Positions 63,116 through 64,000 of a DNA stretch of 64,000 nucleotides are shown here, piece by piece; positions within the stretch are counted from its first letter, which is position 1, and every line of letters begins with the position of its first letter. The position numbers and the translations under genes were made by a program. This DNA comes from Flaccisagitta enflata (taxonomy: Eukaryota > Chaetognatha > Sagittoidea > Aphragmophora). The stretch lies in NCBI GenBank assembly GCA_965153355.1, contig OZ231127.1:26722001-26786000 (forward strand), read 5' to 3'. The notes under the pieces were generated by a model. The model was given only the letters and a program-made list of their open reading frames with translations. It did not search any database and was not told the origin of the DNA.

Positions 63116-64000
63116 TTAGAGTCTGCCTCCTCGGCCTCTACGTCCGACGCCGCCGCGGGATGGAATGACGGAAATGCTTCTTCCCGTTTCGGCGACCGAG
63201 GAAGTCGTCGAAGTGGCGGGAGCGGAAGTGGCAGCGCTCGCGCTGCCGCTTCCCCAGACGATCGGAGTAATGGCCGACCGGGCAGGACCTGATGGAAATA
63301 AAAGTGGTGAGAGAAAGTCAGCTCAATAACAATGGCTTAGCAACGATTTAAGAACGATTAAAAAAAAGAGGCTTCATAGACCATCATTACCCTCTTCTTG
63401 CGACGTGGGACAGGCTTCTCCCCCTTCGTCGGTGTCTTCGCCTTCGCCGGGCGTTGGATGATAAGTGACGACGTCGTCGTCAGTGTCTTCGTCGCCTTGA
63501 CCTTGTCCCGCGGCTTCGTTGTTGCCACCATCGCCGCCGCGCGACGTCGCCGCGGAGGCGAAACTGGCCAGAGTCGCCGCCGCGGCCAACGAGGATGTCG
63601 AGGAGGAAGAGGACGTGACCACCGGCTGCGCCAAAGTCGGCATTGCGACGCCCATTTCTACATGTCTGTGTTCCAAGTAAACAAGACATATGTCAACAAT
63701 TGATGGAACAAGGCCGGATACACGGCTACCCAAGTCGCGTGCGGGTGGGCAGGGGTCATATTTGAGGTCACTTTGTCATTTGGGCAGGAGCAGTGCGGTC
63801 AAAGAACAAAAAACCCGACCGACCAACCGATGGACAAAGCGTGGTGTAGAGTCGCGTAGCACGCGACTAAAATCCAATCGGGACTCAACATCAGTTGAAA
63901 GCCACGAATGCAAAGTGTTAACGTCAATGACAAATAGCTTTACCCATGAACGGATCCGGAAGCCAGGTCAGATTGAACCGACGCGGCGGATCCAAAAACG
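63116..64000 (-). CDS. Unidentified Ser/Ala-rich protein, C-terminal exons (5' end off right edge)
   Basis: Three exons are supported by splice signals and phase: 64000(+)-63944, 63665-63391 and 63288-63116. The readable product has a stretch HVEMGVAMPTLAQPVV followed by poly-Ser, Ala-rich and acidic Gly/Asp/Glu-rich low-complexity sequence, then Ser/Thr/Ala-rich sequence ending GRRGRGGRL. No domain is recognised. The strand and reading frame are inferred from splice compatibility and compositional bias, so confidence is moderate. Confidence 0.5.
63708..63870 (+). repeat. Dispersed hairpin-ended repeat, copy
   Basis: Starts GAACAAGGCCGGATACACGG, keeps GCGGGTGGGCAGGGGTCATA, and ends in the palindrome AGTCGCGTAGCACGCGACT. 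It is in the intron between the last two visible upstream exons of the right-edge gene. Confidence 0.85.

Overview
This window is nuclear DNA of an invertebrate animal. It has spliced genes with mostly short GT-AG introns, animal-specific genes (RBPMS/couch potato, UBIAD1, UBE3B), an NDUFA1 whose C-terminus is insect-like, abundant simple repeats and several classes of transposon. The sequence does not fix the phylum; an arthropod or other protostome fits best. All exon structures were read by eye from splice signals and family similarity.

Host genes: eleven genes lie head-to-tail, all on the minus strand. In transcription order from the right edge they are an unidentified Ser/Ala-rich gene (partial), RPLP0, RPS26, LSM6, an RBPMS/couch-potato RNA-binding protein, RBM8A (Y14), ALKBH4, UBIAD1, a seven-finger C2H2 zinc-finger gene, NDUFA1 and UBE3B (HECT half off the left edge). 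Apart from inserted elements the gaps are about 0.2-1.7 kb. The set covers translation, mRNA processing and exon-junction marking, mitochondrial and quinone metabolism, and ubiquitination.

Mobile DNA makes up more than half of the window and sits in introns or intergenic gaps, leaving host exons intact. (1) 14,685-32,861: an 18.2 kb Ty3/gypsy-type LTR retrotransposon with identical 405 bp LTRs in ALKBH4 intron 2. Besides gag and pol it carries an RNase H-like mini-ORF ahead of gag and, after pol, a DEDDy 3'-5' exonuclease ORF and an Asn-rich, degenerate exonuclease-like coding block. (2) 34,833-45,035: a 10.2 kb LTR element with a 5 bp target duplication in RBM8A intron 1. It has 1.83 kb LTRs, an intact gag, no recognisable pol, tandemly repeated primer-binding sites, a large store of minisatellites including a telomere-like array, and a two-exon PC4/SUB1-like gene on the opposite strand. 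(3) 51,360-58,786: a 7.4 kb DNA transposon with long inverted repeats, a TA target duplication and a five-exon DDE-like transposase of a family I cannot name. (4) Fold-back and terminal-inverted-repeat elements at 1,159-1,850, 11,979-12,572, 29,367-30,358 and 59,789-60,184, plus a dispersed hairpin-ended repeat with four copies.

The most novel material is the accessory gene cargo of the two LTR elements and the TIR transposon. No CRISPR, tRNA or rRNA genes were recognised.
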